This document shows positions 62,121 to 64,000 of a DNA stretch of 64,000 nt, one piece after another; positions within the stretch are counted from its first letter, which is position 1; the number at the start of each line of letters is the position of its first letter. The notes under the pieces are model-generated. The model had not been told where the DNA came from, ran no database searches, and saw nothing but the letters and a program-made list of their open reading frames with translations. The stretch is from Xanthomonas codiaei (GTDB lineage Bacteria > Pseudomonadota > Gammaproteobacteria > Xanthomonadales > Xanthomonadaceae). The DNA lies in the NCBI RefSeq assembly GCF_002939785.1, contig NZ_MDEC01000006.1, forward strand, positions 142,277 through 206,276. Direction: 5' to 3'. The position numbers and the translations under genes were made by a program.

Positions 62121-62632
62121 TCCAACGGCGCATGCGCAGCGTCGTCGGCAGCTTCGCGCTGCTGTGTGCGTCTGCGCTGGCCACCGCCGCGGCCGCCCCC
62201 GCGCTGGATCGCAGCGGCCCGGTGCGCGTGGGCCAGCACTTTGCCGAACTCGCGCCGCAAGCGGCCTGGAAGCGCTTCAATGCTGGCCCGATCGAGAGCT
62301 GTGACTACGTGGAGGGCGGGCTACTTCCCGCCGGCATATCGATGATGCTGCAGGACGGGCGCGTCGTCCGCTTCGACGCCACCGATGCCGCAACGGTAGG
62401 CCCGTTCGGCATCGCCATCGACGATAGCGAAGCCACCGCGCGTGCGCGTCTGCCGGCAGGCTATCGCGTCGAACCGCATCATTATGGCGGCGATGACGGC
62501 AACGATCTTTATTTGACATGGCGCGACCCGCAGAGCGGGTTCGCGGTTCGCTATGAAACCGGAGAAGGCAGCGTGAGAGCGATGTATTGGGGAACCTGGG
62601 ACGCCGTGCAGTTGGTGGAGGGATGCGCATGA
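62117..62632 (+). CDS. Small secreted protein inserted between trpB and trpA
   Basis: A 171-residue protein I cannot assign to a family. With GTG at 62117 it starts [19 protein letters not shown] then ALATAAAA, a signal peptide; ATG at 62132 is an alternative start. The mature part has CDYVEGG and ends in VEGCA with paired Cys, and the sequence [20 protein letters not shown] followed by a beta-rich remainder ([21 protein letters not shown]) resembling small periplasmic lectin-like or inhibitor-like proteins, though this is weak. Its stop overlaps the trpA start. It is unusual to find an envelope protein between the two tryptophan synthase genes. Confidence 0.8.
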
Positions 62633-63447
62633 GCCGCCTGCCCAACCGCATCGACGTGTGCTTCGACGCGTTGCGCCACTCCGGCCGCAAGGCACTGATC
62701 CCCTTCGTCACCGCCGGCGATCCATCGTTGGAAGCCACCGTGCCGGTGATGCACGCGCTGGTGCGCGCCGGTGCCGACGTCATCGAACTGGGCGTGCCGT
62801 TCTCCGACCCCATGGCCGATGGCCCCACCATCCAGCGCAGTTCCGAACGTGCGCTTGGACGTGGCGCCGGCCTGGCCTACGTGCTGGAAGCGGTGCACGA
62901 GTTCCGCCGCGAGGACGCAGTCACCCCGGTGGTGCTGATGGGTTACCTCAATCCGATCGAGATCCACGGCACCCGGCGTTTTGCCGAGGCCGCGGTCGCG
63001 GCAGGCGTCGATGGCCTGTTGCTGGTCGACCTGCCGCCGGAAGAAGCCGACGAAACCCGCGACATCTTCAGCGAAGTCGGGCTGGCACTGATCGCACTGG
63101 CCTCGCCGACCACCAGCGAGCAGCGCCTGGACATGCTGTGCAATACCGCGCAGGGCTATCTGTACTACGTCAGTTTCGCGGGTGTCACCGGCGCCTCGGA
63201 TCGGCTCGATACCCAGGCCGCCAGCGATCGCCTGCGCCAGTTACGACAGCGCGCCGGTGCGCCGGTGGTGGCCGGCTTCGGCATCAAGGACGCCGCCAGC
63301 GCCGCAGCCATGGCCGTGGATGCCGACGGCGTGGTGGTCGGCAGCGCCCTGGTGGCGGCCCTGTCCGAAGCGGGCGACGTCCGCAGCGCCCGCGAACGCG
63401 CCGAAGCCTTCCTGGCCCCGCTGCGACAGGCGCTGGATCGCCCCTGA
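62629..63447 (+). CDS. trpA: Tryptophan synthase alpha chain
   Basis: A 272-residue TIM-barrel subunit that cleaves indole-3-glycerol phosphate and passes indole to TrpB. Catalytic Glu53 and Asp64 are in DVIELGVPFSDPMADGPTIQ; the phosphate-binding loops are AGFGIKD and GVVVGSALV. ATG at 62629 overlaps the upstream stop (ATGA) and is preceded by GGTGGAGGG; an ATG at 62623 is a weaker alternative. Nothing recognised follows except repeats to the end of the window. Confidence 0.97.
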   Translation: MSRLPNRIDVCFDALRHSGRKALIPFVTAGDPSLEATVPVMHALVRAGADVIELGVPFSDPMADGPTIQRSSERALGRGAGLAYVLEAVHEFRREDAVTPVVLMGYLNPIEIHGTRRFAEAAVAAGVDGLLLVDLPPEEADETRDIFSEVGLALIALASPTTSEQRLDMLCNTAQGYLYYVSFAGVTGASDRLDTQAASDRLRQLRQRAGAPVVAGFGIKDAASAAAMAVDADGVVVGSALVAALSEAGDVRSARERAEAFLAPLRQALDRP

Positions 63448-63744
63448 GCCGTTGTCTGCGCGCGGTGAGAGGCGCGCCTTGCCGCTGGCCAACGAGGCAA
63501 GGTGCGTCTTGTCTGACGCGTGTGCCGGGCGTGGAGGTTGCGGGTACGAAGGCCAAAGCAAGTGCGCCGTGCCAGAGGGCCGGGGCGCCCCAGTCGTCGG
63601 CTGCCGACCTCGGCTGCCGACCAGTGTGGCCCGAGATGCTGGGGCTGCGCCCTTGCCCTCATCCGGCGCTACGCGCCACCTTCTCCCGACGGGAGAAGGA
63701 AGCAGGCCGCAGCGCTCGTTGGTCAGCCGCAGCTCTCGGCATTT
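63448..63744. repeat. Region after trpA with a CCTCATCCG-type palindrome
   Basis: Bases 63646-63705 contain GCGCCCTTGCCCTCATCCGG, then GGCGCTACGCGCC and CTTCTCCCGACGGGAGAAG, a compact palindrome related to 18112-18320 and 37817-37874. The remaining bases show no gene. Confidence 0.6.
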
Positions 63745-63925
63745 AGGGCGGCCAACAGAACGTAGCGAGCGGTCGTCAGGTGGGTGCGCACGGCGCGGAG
63801 GAACCGCAGTGTGCGAGTGGTACATGCCCGAAGGTCGCAGTTTCAAATCCTGCCCCCGCTACCAGTGATTCCGAGCACCGACCGCGCCCGTCTGGCGGCC
63901 GCCCAGCAGTTTTGCTAGCTGTGTA
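63745..63925 (+). repeat. Long-hairpin dispersed repeat, copy F, carrying a tRNA fragment
   Basis: Copy of the 140-bp family, enlarged to 181 bp. The left end AGGGCGGCCAACAGAACG and right end CAGTTTTGCTAGCTGTGT are recognisable. An insert at 63827-63864 lies between GTACATG and GTGATTCCGAG, which are adjacent (apart from one to three bases) in copies C and D. Confidence 0.88.
63827..63864 (+). other. tRNA 3'-half fragment inside repeat copy F
   Basis: CCCGAAGGTCGCAG then TTTCAAATCCTGC, CCCCCGCT and ACCA. This matches a tRNA from the 3' side of the anticodon stem through variable loop, T arm (loop TTCAAAT, stem GCAG/CTGC) and acceptor strand with CCA. It resembles initiator tRNA-fMet; the 5' half (D arm, anticodon) is absent, so it is not a functional gene. 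The G usually at the end of the T stem is T here. Confidence 0.8.
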
Positions 63926-64000
63926 AACCCACCACGTTGTTCAGTGGAATGTGGATGCGGGAGATGGGGGGGCGTTTTCCGAGACTGGCATGGGGCCGAT
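63926..64000. other. Window end without feature
   Basis: The last 75 bases contain a G-run and no recognisable signal. A gene may begin beyond the window. Confidence 0.4.

Noticed and set aside
63745..63925. A complete tRNA gene
   Set aside because: Only the 3' half is present; no D arm, anticodon loop or 5' acceptor strand precedes it, and the upstream bases are repeat sequence.

Overview
The window is a GC-rich (about 65 percent) gammaproteobacterial chromosome segment whose gene content, two large TonB-dependent receptors, GTAG-type palindromic repeats and trp gene arrangement point to Xanthomonas or a very close relative. This assignment is inference from reading the sequence; no database was searched. 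About 50 protein genes are supported. Most are core or genus-typical; no prophage, CRISPR array, rRNA or intact tRNA gene was seen.

Left part (1-19.5 kb): a 5'-truncated pmbA, a DUF4870-type membrane protein, a secreted M35 metalloprotease, the reverse-strand xseB-ispA pair with tilS upstream, a lipoprotein alkaline phosphatase divergent from a dicarboxylate/glutamate-type symporter and a methyltransferase. Then come a hot-dog thioesterase, two NlpC/P60 endopeptidases separated by a perfect Clp/CRP-type site, slyD, a DUF418 protein, a broken D-amino-acid oxidase-family gene, glutathione reductase, an alkyltransferase-like protein and a rhomboid protease.

Middle (19.5-41 kb): three tandem M13 (PepO-like) metallopeptidase genes, of which the 3'-most has lost its zinc motif, a phytoene-desaturase-like oxidoreductase, two adjacent reverse-strand TonB-dependent receptors, mrp, dcd, two tiny paralogous membrane proteins, a HIT protein with dienelactone hydrolase, and rimO.

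Right part (41-64 kb): greB, a rhomboid protease with a helical tail, a multi-pass membrane protein, a NudK-like hydrolase, a HerA-like ATPase, mltD, psd coupled to a Sco protein, prmB-aroC-hydroxyacid dehydrogenase-asd, fimV-VOC-truA-trpF, a frameshifted LysR gene divergent from trpB, and trpB-small secreted protein-trpA.

The most unusual material is between genes. A family of about 140-bp long-hairpin elements with matching ends (AGAGCGGCTAACAAAACG and its near reverse complement) occurs six times. One copy carries a 3' tRNA half, resembling initiator tRNA, at its hairpin apex. Other repeats are GTAG-type REPs, a 189-bp tandem duplication and a CCTCATCCG-type palindromic family.
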